DNA of 64,000 nt from Pseudomonas fildesensis (GCF_001050345.1 NZ_LFMW01000001.1:496001-560000); one strand, 5' to 3'; numbered from the stretch's first letter, positions 18,819-30,074 are shown. The notes: a model not told the origin generated them from the sequence alone. Numbers and translations: made by a program.

Positions 18819-19421
18819 TTACAGCTTGCCGGCGTTCTCGGTCAGGTAAGCCGCGACGCCTTCTGGCGAAGCGTTCATGCCTTTGTCGCCTTTTTTCCAG
18901 TTGGCAGGGCAGACTTCGCCGTGCTCTTCGTGGAATTGCAGGGCGTCGACCAGGCGGATCAGCTCTTCCATGTTACGGCCCAGCGGCAGGTCGTTGATGA
19001 TCTGCGAACGGACAACGCCTTTGTCGTCGATCAGGAACGCGCCACGGAAAGCCACGCCGCCTTCGGATTCAACGTCGTAGGCCTTGGCGATGTCGTGCTT
19101 CATGTCGGCAGCCATGGTGTATTTGACTTTGCCGATGCCGCCATCATTGATGGCCGTGTTACGCCAGGCGTTGTGGGTGAAGTGGGAGTCGATGGAAACA
19201 GCGACTACTTCAACGTTGCGCGCCTTGAAATCGTCCATGCGGTGATCCAGAGCGATCAGCTCCGAAGGGCAGACGAAGGTGAAGTCCAGCGGGTAGAAGA
19301 ACACCAGGCCGTATTTGCCTTTGATGGCTTCAGACAGCTTGAAGCTGTCAACGATTTCGCCATTGCCGAGGACGGCTGGGACGTCGAAATCCGGGGCTTG
19401 TTTGCCGACGAGTACGCTCAT
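18819..19421 (-). CDS. Typical 2-Cys peroxiredoxin (AhpC/Prx1 type)
   Basis: This 200-residue thiol peroxidase reduces H2O2 and organic peroxides. The peroxidatic Cys is C51 (FVCPSE) and the resolving Cys is C171 (EVCPANW). The C-terminal tail is that of a typical dimeric 2-Cys enzyme. AGGAGT lies upstream of the ATG at 19421. It is divergent from bfd, matching the PA3529/PA3530 arrangement. An ahpF-type reductase gene is not adjacent, so the reductant is probably thioredoxin (inference). Confidence 0.95.
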   Translation of the reverse strand: MSVLVGKQAPDFDVPAVLGNGEIVDSFKLSEAIKGKYGLVFFYPLDFTFVCPSELIALDHRMDDFKARNVEVVAVSIDSHFTHNAWRNTAINDGGIGKVKYTMAADMKHDIAKAYDVESEGGVAFRGAFLIDDKGVVRSQIINDLPLGRNMEELIRLVDALQFHEEHGEVCPANWKKGDKGMNASPEGVAAYLTENAGKL

Positions 19422-19597
19422 TGGATAACTCCTGATGTAAGGGTGACGATTGAAGTAAAGGACCGGCCCTGATTCTGCCGCGTATAAGCGACAGGTCTGT
19501 GACGCGGTCACGCTTCGTGAAGACCGACCATCATACACTGAAAAAACCGTTCGTCAGTGCGCGGGCGGCGCAGGTGCAAAGACCTACGATTCTACTT

Positions 19598-19616
19598 TGA
19601 CAATCATTCTCGTTAA
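19598..19616. promoter_or_regulatory. Fur box upstream of bfd
   Basis: The 19-bp site TGACAATCATTCTCGTTAA resembles the Fur consensus of GATAAT-like hexamers (GAGAATGATT on the reverse strand). It lies about 50 bp before the bfd start, as expected for an iron-repressed bfd gene. Confidence 0.65.
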
Positions 19617-19664
19617 CATTAAGATCCACCGCACTTAAGCCTTAAACCGTGATGGTTCTCCCTT

Positions 19665-19883
19665 ATGTATGTGTGCCTCTGTACTGGCGTCACCGACGGA
19701 CAAATCCGCGAAGCAATCTACGAAGGTTGCTGCAGCTACAAGGAAGTGCGTGAAACCACCGGCGTTGCCAGCCAATGTGGTAAATGTGCTTGCCTCGCCA
19801 AGCAAGTGGTACGGGAAACCCTGACGCAGCTGCAAACAGCCCAGGCCGCGCTCCCCTATTCAGCAGAATTTACACACGCTTAA
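19665..19883 (+). CDS. bfd: Bacterioferritin-associated ferredoxin Bfd
   Basis: Bfd is a small [2Fe-2S] protein that docks on bacterioferritin and donates electrons to release stored iron. The 72 residues include the four ligands C4, C6, C38 and C41 in the CLC...CGKC pattern of the Fer2_BFD family. A Fur-like site lies upstream and bfr downstream. It has its own terminator, so bfr is transcribed separately. Confidence 0.96.
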   Translation: MYVCLCTGVTDGQIREAIYEGCCSYKEVRETTGVASQCGKCACLAKQVVRETLTQLQTAQAALPYSAEFTHA

Positions 19884-19900
19884 ATAGGCGTGTTTTAAAG

Positions 19901-19926
19901 AACCGGACTTAGTGTCCGGTTTTTTT
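19901..19926 (+). terminator. Rho-independent terminator of bfd
   Basis: The arms ACCGGAC (19902-19908) and GTCCGGT (19914-19920) have a 5-nt loop and are followed by seven Ts. Confidence 0.9.
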
Positions 19927-20084
19927 ATGCCTGTAATTCAAATAGTTAGCGCCAAGACGCGGAACACAAACATTCTTATTCCGATTAATTTTCATTTATT
20001 ATTCAATAACTTAGGTTTGACACTCGCGTTATCGCCGCTCAAACTCCGCCCTATACACAGCTATTACAGGGCAGGACCCCAGTC

Positions 20085-20555
20085 ATGAAAGGCGACATCT
20101 CAGTCATCCAGCAACTCAACAAAATCCTTGCCAATGAACTGGTCGCGATCAATCAGTACTTCCTGCATGCACGCATGTATGACGATTGGGGCCTGGAAAA
20201 GCTGGGCAAGCGTGAATACAAAGAATCCATCAAGGCCATGAAGGACGCTGACGCGCTGATCAAGCGCATCCTGTTCCTGGAAGGCCTGCCGAACGTGCAG
20301 GACCTGGGCAAGCTGAGCATCGGCGAGCACACCCAGGAAATGATCAGCAGCGACCTGGGTTTTGAGCGCAAGAGCCATAGCGACCTCAAGGCCGCCATCG
20401 CACACTGCGAAGTGGCCAAGGACTTCGGCAGCCGCGAACTGCTGGAAGATATCCTGGAAGACCAGGAAGAACACATCGACTGGCTGGAAACCCAACTGGG
20501 CCTGATCGACAAGGTCAGCCTGGAGAACTACCTGCAATCGCAGATGGGTGAATAA
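20085..20555 (+). CDS. bfr: Bacterioferritin, haem-ligand type with altered ferroxidase site
   Basis: Bacterioferritin forms a 24-mer iron-storage cage with inter-subunit haem. The 156-residue protein aligns without gaps to E. coli Bfr. The haem ligand M52 is present, as are ferroxidase residues E18, E94 and H130. Three ferroxidase ligands are replaced: position 51 is Ala (Glu in E. coli), 54 is Asp (His) and 127 is Gln (Glu). I checked each codon (GCC, GAC, CAG). The subunit is probably catalytically weak alone and may co-assemble with another Bfr. It sits next to bfd, consistent with docking by Bfd at the haem. Confidence 0.93.
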   Translation: MKGDISVIQQLNKILANELVAINQYFLHARMYDDWGLEKLGKREYKESIKAMKDADALIKRILFLEGLPNVQDLGKLSIGEHTQEMISSDLGFERKSHSDLKAAIAHCEVAKDFGSRELLEDILEDQEEHIDWLETQLGLIDKVSLENYLQSQMGE

Positions 20556-20573
20556 CCCTTAGTTCGCAGCCAC

Positions 20574-20612
20574 AAAAAGCCCCGCTCTCTCAACGAGAAG
20601 CGGGGCTTTTTA
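20574..20612 (+). terminator. Rho-independent terminator of bfr
   Basis: The arms AGCCCCGCT (20578-20586) and AGCGGGGCT (20599-20607) are followed by a T-rich run. Confidence 0.88.
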
Positions 20613-20626
20613 TTGACCGGCATATT

Positions 20627-20707
20627 GTAGGAGCCTGCCTGCCGACGATGGCGTCCGCAAGTGCGGCGCCAGGCTCAAGGGCCAATCGCCGGCAAGCCGG
20701 CTCCTAC
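20627..20707. repeat. GTAGGAGCC-type palindromic repeat
   Basis: An inverted pair, GTAGGAGCC at the left and GGCAAGCCGGCTCCTAC at the right, surrounds an imperfect core. It is a different REP family from the GCGGGCTTG elements elsewhere in the window and lies between convergent bfr and grxD. Confidence 0.7.
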
Positions 20708-20711
20708 GGGA

Positions 20712-21050
20712 TCAGGCTTCGGTCTTGGCTGCTGCTTTTGCCGCTGCGTCTTTGACCAGCGTTTGCAACGAACCATCAGCGGCCATTTCAGTGATGATGT
20801 CACTGCCGCCGACCAACTCACCGGCTACCCACAATTGTGGGAAAGTAGGCCAGTTGGCGTACTTCGGCAGGTTGGCACGGATTTCCGGGTTCTGCAGGAT
20901 ATCCACGTAGGCGAACTTCTCGCCGCACTGCATGATGGCCTGGGAGGCCTTCGCGGAGAAACCGCACTGAGGAGCGTTTGGCGCGCCCTTCATGTAAAGC
21001 AGAATGGTGTTGCTGGCAATCTGCTCTTTGATCGTTTCAATGATATCCAT
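20712..21050 (-). CDS. grxD: Monothiol glutaredoxin Grx4
   Basis: This 112-residue monothiol glutaredoxin has the CGFS active site at C29. The family carries [2Fe-2S] clusters between glutathione-linked dimers and works with BolA-type proteins in iron homeostasis. The C-terminus is an Ala/Lys-rich tail (DAAAKAAAKTEA) beyond the usual fold. AGAGGTG precedes the ATG. The setting with bfd and bfr forms an iron-handling cluster. Confidence 0.96.
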   Translation of the reverse strand: MDIIETIKEQIASNTILLYMKGAPNAPQCGFSAKASQAIMQCGEKFAYVDILQNPEIRANLPKYANWPTFPQLWVAGELVGGSDIITEMAADGSLQTLVKDAAAKAAAKTEA

Positions 21051-21136
21051 GGAACACCTCTGCTGGAACTTTGCGACTCACAGGTCGGCACGGTGGCGCA
21101 TTGTAACGCAAAATCCCGGCGCGGTGCGCGGGCGCC

Positions 21137-23245
21137 CTATGCGGCCGCTACCTGTACCGGCACGCCGTTCAGCGCGGCGTTGCCGGATAACTCATCCAAC
21201 TGCCGCTCGTCGGTCAAGTCATTGGCGCTCGCCCCCGGCTGATTACTGGCGATGGTCATCTGCACCCCCGGGCGGCCATGGCCCCAACCGTGCGGCAGGC
21301 TGACCACACCGGGCATCATGTCCAGGCTGGCGACCACTTCCACCTCGATCATGCCGATACGCGAACTGACCCTCACCCGCTGCCCATCGCTCAAATGGCG
21401 GCTGGCCAGGTCGTCGGGATGCATGTGCAATTGATGCCGAGGCTTGCCTTTCACTAGCCGATGATAGTTATGCATCCATGAATTATTGCTGCGTACATGA
21501 CGACGGCCGATCAGCAGCAGTTCGTTCGCAACAGGTACAGGCTGCGCCGAAAAACGCGCCAAGTCCGCCAGAATCACCGCGGGCGCCGCCTGCACCTGGC
21601 CATCGGCGGTTTTCAGCCGCGCGGCGAGATTGGGCTTGAGCGGCCCCAGATCCACGCCATGGGGATGATCCGCCAGCATCGCCACCGACAGTTTGTGACT
21701 GGACGCATCACCGTACGCCCCTGCACGCAGCCCGAAGTCGATCATCTGCGCCGGCGGCATCGTCGGCTTCAGCGCGACACCTGTCTGCGCTGCAAAGGCC
21801 TTGGCCAGGCCGACAAAAATCTCCCAGTCATGCAGCGCGCCCTCAGGCTTGGGCAGGATCGCGCGATTGAAGCGGGTGACATTGCGCACCGCGAACATAT
21901 TGAAGGTAGTGTCGTAATGATCGTTTTCCAGCGCCGACGTGGACGGCAGGATCAGGTCGGCGTAACGCGTGGTCTCGTTGATATAGAGGTCGACGCTGAC
22001 CATGAACTCCAGCCCGTCCAGAGCCTGTTCCAACTGACGGCCATTGGGTGTCGACAGCACCGGGTTGCCGGCGACCGTGACGAGGGCGCGAATCTGACCC
22101 TCGCCTTCGGTCAGCATTTCTTCCGCCAGGGCCGACACAGGCAACTCGCCACCATACTCAGGGCGCCCTGACACACGGCTCTGCCAGCGATTGAAATGCC
22201 CGCCGCCAGTCGACGCCACCAGGTCCACCGCTGGCGTCGTGCACAAGGCGCCGCCGACCCGGTCCAGATTCCCGCTGACCAGGTTGATCAACTGCACCAG
22301 CCAATGGCACAACGTGCCGAATGCCTGGGTCGACACGCCCATACGGCCGTAGCACACCGCCTTGTCCGCAGCGGCAAAGTCCCGCGCCAACTGGCGGATC
22401 TGCTCGGCAGGCACAGCACATTGGCGGCTCATGGCCTCGGCGGTGAACCCGGCAATTGCACGGCGCACCTCCTCCAGGCCTTCAACCGGGAGGTGACTGT
22501 CGCGGGTCAACTTCTCGGTAAACAGCGTGTTGAGCACCCCGAACAACAGCGCCGCATCACCGCCAGGTCGCACAAACAGGTGCTGATCGGCAATCGCCGC
22601 CGTCTCGCTGCGCCGCGGGTCGACCACCACCACTTTGCCGCCCCGGGCCTGGATGGCTTTCAGGCGCTTCTCCACATCGGGCACGGTCATGATGCTGCCG
22701 TTGGACGCCAGCGGGTTGCCGCCCAGGATCAGCATGAAGTCGGTGTGGTCAATGTCCGGGATCGGCAGCAACAGGCCATGGCCGTACATCAGGTGGCTGG
22801 TGAGATGATGGGGCAACTGGTCCACAGAGGTCGCGGAGAACCGGTTGCGCGTCTTGAGCTGGCCCAGGAAGTAGTTGCTGTGGGTCATCAATCCATAGTT
22901 ATGCACGCTGGGATTGCCCTGATACACCGCCACCGCGTTCTGCCCATGCCGCGCCTGAATACACGCGAGTCGCTCGGCCACCAGCGCAAACGCGTCGTCC
23001 CACGGGATCGGCTGCCATTCGCTGCCCACCCGTAACATAGGCTGGCGCAGACGGTCCGGATCGTTCTGGATATCCTGCAGCGCCACGGCCTTGGGGCAGA
23101 TATGCCCACGACTGAAACTGTCTTGGGCGTCGCCCTTGATCGAAGTAATCGCCAGGCTGCCGTCCTCAGCCTGGGTGGTTTCCAGGGTCAGTCCGCAGAT
23201 GGCTTCACACAGATGGCAGGCACGGTGGTGGAGAGTCTTGGTCAT
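21137..23245 (-). CDS. Molybdopterin-dependent oxidoreductase (PA3534-like)
   Basis: This 702-residue protein of the DMSO reductase superfamily has an N-terminal [4Fe-4S] site (C10, C13 and C17, then GHICPKA), molybdopterin-binding blocks (LGGNPLASNGS, VVDPRRSETA) and a C-terminal molydopterin dinucleotide-binding domain (SRIGMIEVEV...GVVSLPHGWGHG). No Tat signal is seen, so it is probably cytoplasmic. The substrate cannot be told. The same type of gene lies between grxD and argF in P. aeruginosa. The start at 23245 gives the Fe-S site its normal distance from the N-terminus. Confidence 0.85.
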   Translation of the reverse strand: MTKTLHHRACHLCEAICGLTLETTQAEDGSLAITSIKGDAQDSFSRGHICPKAVALQDIQNDPDRLRQPMLRVGSEWQPIPWDDAFALVAERLACIQARHGQNAVAVYQGNPSVHNYGLMTHSNYFLGQLKTRNRFSATSVDQLPHHLTSHLMYGHGLLLPIPDIDHTDFMLILGGNPLASNGSIMTVPDVEKRLKAIQARGGKVVVVDPRRSETAAIADQHLFVRPGGDAALLFGVLNTLFTEKLTRDSHLPVEGLEEVRRAIAGFTAEAMSRQCAVPAEQIRQLARDFAAADKAVCYGRMGVSTQAFGTLCHWLVQLINLVSGNLDRVGGALCTTPAVDLVASTGGGHFNRWQSRVSGRPEYGGELPVSALAEEMLTEGEGQIRALVTVAGNPVLSTPNGRQLEQALDGLEFMVSVDLYINETTRYADLILPSTSALENDHYDTTFNMFAVRNVTRFNRAILPKPEGALHDWEIFVGLAKAFAAQTGVALKPTMPPAQMIDFGLRAGAYGDASSHKLSVAMLADHPHGVDLGPLKPNLAARLKTADGQVQAAPAVILADLARFSAQPVPVANELLLIGRRHVRSNNSWMHNYHRLVKGKPRHQLHMHPDDLASRHLSDGQRVRVSSRIGMIEVEVVASLDMMPGVVSLPHGWGHGRPGVQMTIASNQPGASANDLTDERQLDELSGNAALNGVPVQVAAA

Positions 23246-23536
23246 GGCCAGTCTCTTTATTAGGGCGTTGGCCCAACTATGGGCCTCGACCTGCAAGGGC
23301 GCCAGCAACGTTCGTCCCGTGAATTGAAGGGCATCAGGCCACGCCATGACCAAGCGTGAACAAATGTTTCAGAAGCCCCCAAGAGCCCCCTGAAACCGAC
23401 ACAGCCCAGCCTGGGCACGCCCTGGCGCATTGCAAAAGGTTGCAACGCCAGTGTACAAATGACCGGCTGCTGTCTGGAAATCGTCTTCAAAAGCGCTCTC
23501 GCGTCCTTCTTGAACACCCTTAAACACCGTAGCCCT

Positions 23537-23565
23537 ATTGGTAAGGCGCGACATTTAATTATAAG
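23537..23565 (+). promoter_or_regulatory. argF promoter overlapped by an ArgR site
   Basis: A -35-like TTGGTA (23538-23543) and -10 TATAAG (23560-23565) are spaced 16 bp apart. On the opposite strand 23537-23553 reads TGTCGC-N8-AAT, the ArgR half-site of Pseudomonas. Binding over the promoter fits arginine repression of argF. The rest of the gap 23246-23678 (433 bp) shows no gene. Confidence 0.65.
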
Positions 23566-23678
23566 ATCGCGCCTTCCCCTATTTCGTCGCCCCGTGCGGC
23601 TTTCGCCGCAGGTCTCGCCCGTTGTCACAATAAACAAGGCTTTGAGTATCTGCGGTCTGTTACAAAAGGTAGTTAATG

Positions 23679-24599
23679 ATGAGCGCAAGGCACTTTCTCT
23701 CCCTGATGGATTGCACGCCCGAAGAGCTGGTCAGCGTGATCCGTCGAGGCATTGAGCTTAAAGACCTGCGTAACCGCGGCGTACTGTTCGAGCCTTTGAA
23801 AAACCGCGTGCTCGGGATGATTTTCGAGAAGTCGTCGACCCGCACTCGCCTGTCGTTTGAAGCCGGCATGATCCAACTGGGTGGCCAGGCAATCTTCCTG
23901 TCGCCGCGCGACACCCAACTGGGCCGTGGCGAGCCAATCAGCGATTGCGCCATCGTCATGTCGCGCATGCTCGATGCGGTGATGATCCGTACCTTCGCCC
24001 ACAGCACCTTGACTGAATTTTCCGCCAACTCGCGCGTACCGGTGATCAACGGTTTGTCCGATGACCTGCACCCCTGCCAGTTGCTGGCCGACATGCAAAC
24101 CTTCCTTGAGCACCGTGGCTCGATCCAGGGCAAGACCGTGGCCTGGATCGGCGACGGCAACAACATGTGCAACAGCTATATAGAAGCGGCGATCCAGTTC
24201 GACTTCCAGTTGCGCATCGCCTGCCCGGAAGGCTACGAGCCTGACGCGCGTTTCCTCGAACAGGCCGGCGATCGTGTGACCGTAGTGCGCGACCCGCGTG
24301 ACGCGGTGATCGGCGCGCACTTGGTGAGCACCGACGTCTGGACCTCCATGGGCCAGGAAGACGAAACCGCCAAGCGCCTCGCGCTCTTCGCGCCCTTCCA
24401 GGTCACGCGCGCACTGCTCGACCAGGCCGCGCCGGACGTGCTGTTCATGCATTGCCTACCGGCCCACCGTGGCGAAGAAATCAGCCTGGACCTGCTCGAC
24501 GACCCACGCTCGGTCGCCTGGGACCAGGCCGAAAACCGCCTGCATGCGCAAAAGGCCCTGCTTGAGTTTCTGGTCGAAGCGGCGTACCACCACGCATGA
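23679..24599 (+). CDS. argF: Anabolic ornithine carbamoyltransferase
   Basis: ArgF makes citrulline from ornithine and carbamoyl phosphate. The protein has 306 residues (an ATG one codon earlier is possible). The carbamoyl-phosphate motif SSTRTR, the HPCQ motif and the ornithine-loop motif [10 protein letters not shown] are intact. Length and the missing catabolic-type insertions fit the anabolic enzyme. Its stop overlaps the following ABC ATPase start by 4 bp. Confidence 0.96.
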   Translation: MSARHFLSLMDCTPEELVSVIRRGIELKDLRNRGVLFEPLKNRVLGMIFEKSSTRTRLSFEAGMIQLGGQAIFLSPRDTQLGRGEPISDCAIVMSRMLDAVMIRTFAHSTLTEFSANSRVPVINGLSDDLHPCQLLADMQTFLEHRGSIQGKTVAWIGDGNNMCNSYIEAAIQFDFQLRIACPEGYEPDARFLEQAGDRVTVVRDPRDAVIGAHLVSTDVWTSMGQEDETAKRLALFAPFQVTRALLDQAAPDVLFMHCLPAHRGEEISLDLLDDPRSVAWDQAENRLHAQKALLEFLVEAAYHHA

Positions 24600-25705
24600 G
24601 CCAGCCACTCCTGCTGAACCTGCGCAATCTGGCATGCGGCTATCAAGATCAACGGGTGGTGCAGAACCTCAACCTGCACCTCAACGCGGGTGACATCGGT
24701 TGCCTCCTCGGCTCCTCGGGGTGCGGCAAAACCACCACCCTGCGAGCGATTGCCGGGTTTGAGCCAGTGCATGAAGGTGAGATCAGCCTGGCGGGCGAAG
24801 TCATCTCCAGTGCAGGTTTCACGCTCGCACCAGAGAAACGTCGCATCGGCATGGTGTTCCAGGACTACGCGCTGTTTCCGCACCTCAGCGTGGCCGACAA
24901 CATTGCTTTCGGCATTCGCAAGCACCCGCACAAAGACCGCGTGGTCGCCGAACTGCTGGAGCTGGTCAACCTGAAGAACCTGGGCAAGCGTTTCCCCCAC
25001 GAGCTTTCCGGCGGCCAGCAACAACGTGTCGCCCTCGCCCGCGCTTTGGCGCCGGAGCCGCAACTGTTGCTGCTGGACGAACCCTTCTCCAACCTTGACG
25101 GCGAACTGCGGCGCAAGCTCAGCCACGAGGTGCGCGACATTCTCAAGGCGCGCGGCACCAGCGCGATCCTGGTGACTCATGACCAGGAAGAAGCGTTTGC
25201 CGTGAGTGACCATGTCGGCGTGTTCAAGGAAGGGCGCCTGGAGCAGTGGGATACGCCCTACAACCTCTATCACGAACCGCTGACACCCTACGTCGCCAGC
25301 TTTATCGGCCAGGGCTATTTCATTCGTGGCCAATTGAGTTCGCCGGAGTCCGTCAGCACCGAACTGGGCGACCTGCGGGGTAACCGGGCTTACACCTGGC
25401 CTACAGGCGGTGCCGTGGATGTGCTGCTGCGCCCGGACGACATCGTCTACGCGCCTGACAGTACACTGAAAGCGCGAATCGTCGGCAAGACGTTCCTCGG
25501 CGCTTCGACCTTATACCGCTTGCAACTGCCAACCGGCGCGCAACTGGAATCGATCTTCCCCAGCCATGCCGATCATCAGGTCGGTGCCGACGTCGGCATT
25601 CGTGTCGCCGCCGAACACCTGGTGTTGTTCCAGGCCTCAGGCAGCACTGCGGCGCAGATTCCTCACACCGAATCAGGTGTGCGGCGCTACAGCCCCGCCA
25701 GCTGA
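24596..25705 (+). CDS. Orphan ABC transporter ATPase (FbpC/PotA-like)
   Basis: This 369-residue ATP-binding subunit of an importer has Walker A GSSGCGKT at 39-46, signature LSGGQQQR, Walker [13 protein letters not shown], the His of LVTHD, and a C-terminal TOBE domain (about residues 240-345). The sequence most resembles iron(III) or polyamine importer ATPases. No permease or binding-protein gene is adjacent, and translation is coupled to argF. The transported substrate is unknown. A similar argF-linked ATPase exists in P. aeruginosa, so the pairing is old. Confidence 0.88.
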   Translation: MSQPLLLNLRNLACGYQDQRVVQNLNLHLNAGDIGCLLGSSGCGKTTTLRAIAGFEPVHEGEISLAGEVISSAGFTLAPEKRRIGMVFQDYALFPHLSVADNIAFGIRKHPHKDRVVAELLELVNLKNLGKRFPHELSGGQQQRVALARALAPEPQLLLLDEPFSNLDGELRRKLSHEVRDILKARGTSAILVTHDQEEAFAVSDHVGVFKEGRLEQWDTPYNLYHEPLTPYVASFIGQGYFIRGQLSSPESVSTELGDLRGNRAYTWPTGGAVDVLLRPDDIVYAPDSTLKARIVGKTFLGASTLYRLQLPTGAQLESIFPSHADHQVGADVGIRVAAEHLVLFQASGSTAAQIPHTESGVRRYSPAS

Positions 25706-25753
25706 GTATCGGAAGAAACCGCCCCTTCCACATTGGTCTCCAGCGACTTGAGA

Positions 25754-26224
25754 TTACATCCGACCAATCGGTGCGAATTTGGCCTGGGTATGTTCGGCAA
25801 GCACCGCCGCCGGCAACTCCACTTCCAAGCCCCTTCTCCCCGCACTGACAAATATCGTCGCGAACGGCTGCGCCGTCACATCGATAAAGGTGCGCAGTCG
25901 CTTTTTCTGCCCCAGCGGGCTGATACCGCCCAACAGGTAACCGGTGGAACGTTGCGCAGCCGCCGGGTCGGCCATTTCGACTTTTTTCACCCCCGCCGCG
26001 TGAGCCAGAGCCTTTAAATCCAGACTTCCGACGACCGGCACCACCGCGACCAATAATTCGCCCTTCTCACTGCTGGCCAACAAGGTCTTGAACACCTGAG
26101 CAGGGTCGAGGCCCAATTTCTCTGCGGCCTCCAGCCCATACGAAGCCGCCTTGGGGTCATGTTCATAACTGTGGATGCGATGTTCGGCACGAACTTTTTT
26201 CAACAGATCCAATGCGGGTGTCAT
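25754..26224 (-). CDS. ybaK: Cys-tRNA(Pro)/Cys-tRNA(Cys) deacylase YbaK
   Basis: This 156-residue editing enzyme hydrolyses mischarged Cys-tRNA(Pro). The catalytic lysine K46 is present in VFKTLL, with the conserved GGISPLG loop later. Length and motifs are those of YbaK/EbsC rather than the ProRS INS domain or YeaK. It converges with the ABC ATPase gene. Confidence 0.92.
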   Translation of the reverse strand: MTPALDLLKKVRAEHRIHSYEHDPKAASYGLEAAEKLGLDPAQVFKTLLASSEKGELLVAVVPVVGSLDLKALAHAAGVKKVEMADPAAAQRSTGYLLGGISPLGQKKRLRTFIDVTAQPFATIFVSAGRRGLEVELPAAVLAEHTQAKFAPIGRM

Positions 26225-26343
26225 GAACTCTCCGGGTGCGGCAAACAGATGGCCAATTCTAGGCCAAGACCGCGCAAAACGCTCTAGTGCGCCCGCTCCT
26301 GAGACACAGGCTCCGCGTAACCAGCGTGATCATTCACCAGACC

Positions 26344-26377
26344 AATAGTTCGAATGTGACCAACAGTTCACTTTCGA
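26344..26377 (+). promoter_or_regulatory. Candidate GlpR operator upstream of glpF
   Basis: GTTCGAAT occurs at 26348-26355, followed by a related GTTCACTTTCGA. The exact octamer recurs in the glpD leader at 30067-30074. A 206-bp leader to glpF and shared sequence with glpD suggest GlpR control. The assignment is inferred. Confidence 0.45.
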
Positions 26378-26549
26378 CCTTTGACAGCCGCCATTCTTGT
26401 CTATATTTTTTCGTTTCCGAATACTGTAGGAATAGACCACAGGATTCGAGCAGTAAGCCGAGTTGGAGATGGGGATCCCCTTCACGGTGAAAATCGCGCA
26501 TGGCCCGTTGAGGCCAAACGCCAGACAAGAACAACAATTGAGGTTTTCC

Positions 26550-27404
26550 ATGACAACTGCTCTTCAACAGCCTTCACTTTCGAGCCAATGCATGGCCGAA
26601 TTCCTGGGGACTGCGCTACTGATCTTCTTCGGTACTGGATGTGTCGCTGCGCTCAAGGTCGCGGGTGCCAGCTTTGGCCTTTGGGAAATCAGTATCATCT
26701 GGGGGATCGGCGTCAGCATGGCGATCTACCTCAGCGCCGGTATTTCGGGGGCACACCTCAACCCGGCGGTCAGTATTGCCCTGTGTATTTTTGCCGACTT
26801 CGATAAGCGCAAACTGCCCTTCTATATCCTCGCCCAGGTCGCCGGTGCCTTCTGCTCGGCGGCGTTGGTGTATACGCTCTACAGCAACCTGTTTTTCGAT
26901 TACGAACAAACTCACCATATGGTTCGCGGCACGCAGGCCAGCCTGGAATTGGCCTCGGTGTTCTCTACCTATCCCCATGCGCTGCTGAGCACGGCTCAGG
27001 CGTTCCTGGTGGAAATGGTCATTACCGCGATCCTGATGGGCGTGATCATGGCCCTGACCGACGATAACAACGGCCTGCCACGCGGCCCGTTGGCCCCGCT
27101 GCTGATCGGCCTGCTGATCGCCGTCATCGGCAGCGCCATGGGCCCGCTGACCGGCTTTGCGATGAACCCGGCGCGGGACTTCGGGCCCAAGCTGATGACC
27201 TTTTTCGCAGGTTGGGGTGAAATGGCGTTTACCGGCGGACGCGATATTCCTTACTTCCTGATTCCTATTTTCGCGCCGATTGTCGGCGCTTGCCTGGGTG
27301 CAGCGGCTTATCGCGGGCTGATTGCCCGTCACCTGCCAAGCGCAGCACCTGCTACACCTGATGCCAAAGAAAGCGCCGTCAACGGCGAAACCCGTATCTC
27401 CTGA
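26550..27404 (+). CDS. glpF: Glycerol uptake facilitator GlpF
   Basis: This aquaglyceroporin lets glycerol diffuse across the inner membrane. The 284-residue protein has the two NPA half-helices (HLNPAVS and MNPARDFGPK) and six membrane segments. The extended NPAR-DFGP form is typical of glycerol channels. The ATG at 26550 was chosen because GAGG lies 8 nt upstream; a TTG 87 bp earlier would add an unlikely polar leader. It is first in glpF-glpK. Confidence 0.95.
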   Translation: MTTALQQPSLSSQCMAEFLGTALLIFFGTGCVAALKVAGASFGLWEISIIWGIGVSMAIYLSAGISGAHLNPAVSIALCIFADFDKRKLPFYILAQVAGAFCSAALVYTLYSNLFFDYEQTHHMVRGTQASLELASVFSTYPHALLSTAQAFLVEMVITAILMGVIMALTDDNNGLPRGPLAPLLIGLLIAVIGSAMGPLTGFAMNPARDFGPKLMTFFAGWGEMAFTGGRDIPYFLIPIFAPIVGACLGAAAYRGLIARHLPSAAPATPDAKESAVNGETRIS

Positions 27405-27446
27405 ACGCGCCAGCCTGGCCCCCCTGCCCTTTGCGGCCCAGGCTGA

Positions 27447-28988
<1,542 letters not shown>

Positions 28989-29083
28989 GCCAGGCGCAGA
29001 ACCCATATAGGGTTGTAACTGGCAGGGAGCGGATTCCTGCGTCATCATGGGCCACTTTTGTATGGCAGCCCAAAGGACGCCCC

Positions 29084-29839
29084 ATGAATCTGCCTCCCCG
29101 CCAGCAACAAATCCTCGAACTGGTCCGCGAACGCGGCTATGTCAGTATCGAGGAAATGGCGCAGCTTTTCGTTGTCACCCCGCAAACCATCCGCCGCGAT
29201 ATCAACCAGCTGGCGGACGCCAACCTGTTGCGCCGCTATCACGGCGGCGCGGCCTATGACTCCAGTGTCGAGAACACCGCGTACGCCATGCGTGCCGACC
29301 AGATGCGCGACGAGAAACAGCGCATCGGCGAAGCCATCGCCGCGCAAATCCCCGATCACGCCTCGCTGTTCATCAATATCGGCACCACCACCGAATCCAT
29401 CGCCCGCGCATTGCTCAACCACAACCACCTGAAAATCATCACCAACAACCTCAACGTCGCCACCATGCTCAGCGCCAAGGATGACTTTGACGTGCTCCTG
29501 ACCGGCGGCAACGTGCGCCGTGACGGCGGTGTGGTGGGTCAGGCCAGTGTCGACTTCATCAACCAGTTCAAGGTCGACTTCGCGTTAGTGGGCATCAGCG
29601 GCATCGACGAAGACGGCAGCCTGCTCGACTTCGATTACCAGGAAGTGCGCGTCTCCCAGGCGATCATCGCCAATGCGCGCAAGGTGATTCTGGCAGCGGA
29701 CTCCAGCAAATTCGGGCGCAATGCCATGATTCGCTTGGGGCCGATCAGCCTGGTGGACTGCCTGGTGACCGACCAGCAGCCGGTGCCAGCGCTGGTGCAG
29801 CTGTTGAATCATCACAAGGTTCGCCTCGAGGTCGTGTAA
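29084..29839 (+). CDS. glpR: Glycerol-3-phosphate regulon repressor GlpR
   Basis: This 251-residue DeoR-family repressor releases DNA when glycerol 3-phosphate binds. Residues about 6-57 form the DeoR helix-turn-helix ([15 protein letters not shown]), and the rest is the sugar-phosphate-binding DeoRC domain ([30 protein letters not shown]). AAAGGA precedes the ATG. It lies between glpK and glpD, its likely targets. Confidence 0.95.
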   Translation: MNLPPRQQQILELVRERGYVSIEEMAQLFVVTPQTIRRDINQLADANLLRRYHGGAAYDSSVENTAYAMRADQMRDEKQRIGEAIAAQIPDHASLFINIGTTTESIARALLNHNHLKIITNNLNVATMLSAKDDFDVLLTGGNVRRDGGVVGQASVDFINQFKVDFALVGISGIDEDGSLLDFDYQEVRVSQAIIANARKVILAADSSKFGRNAMIRLGPISLVDCLVTDQQPVPALVQLLNHHKVRLEVV

Positions 29840-29852
29840 CCCTGCCTTCTCG

Positions 29853-29946
29853 CTCCCACGCTCCGCGTGGGAATGCATAACTGGACGCTCCGCGCCTGCT
29901 GCGACACAGAGCGTCACGGGCTGAATTCTCCCGCAAAGCGTGGGAA
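29853..29946. repeat. TCCCACGCTC-type palindromic repeat
   Basis: A hairpin TCCCACGCTCCGCGTGGGA at the left and a second, more degenerate hairpin ending GCGTGGGAAC at the right enclose an inner palindrome around ACGCTC/GAGCGT. It belongs to the same family as 47501-47646 and 52457-52487. Confidence 0.7.
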
Positions 29947-29960
29947 CTATCAGTCATTTA

Positions 29961-30074
29961 ATGTTCACAATTTTTCCTTTTTCGTCCCCTCGATGAGTTT
30001 TTTTAATCGAAGTCGGGTGGCTGTGCGCGCATTTATCAGCTACCATTTTCGCAAATGAACATTAATGTTCGAAT
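29961..30074 (+). promoter_or_regulatory. glpD promoter region with candidate GlpR operators
   Basis: A perfect 14-bp palindrome GAACATTAATGTTC is at 30057-30070, running into GTTCGAAT (30067-30074), the octamer also found before glpF. A further ATGTTCAC is at 29961-29968. The palindrome ends 35 bp before the glpD start. Operator function is inferred from position and shared sequence. Confidence 0.55.
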
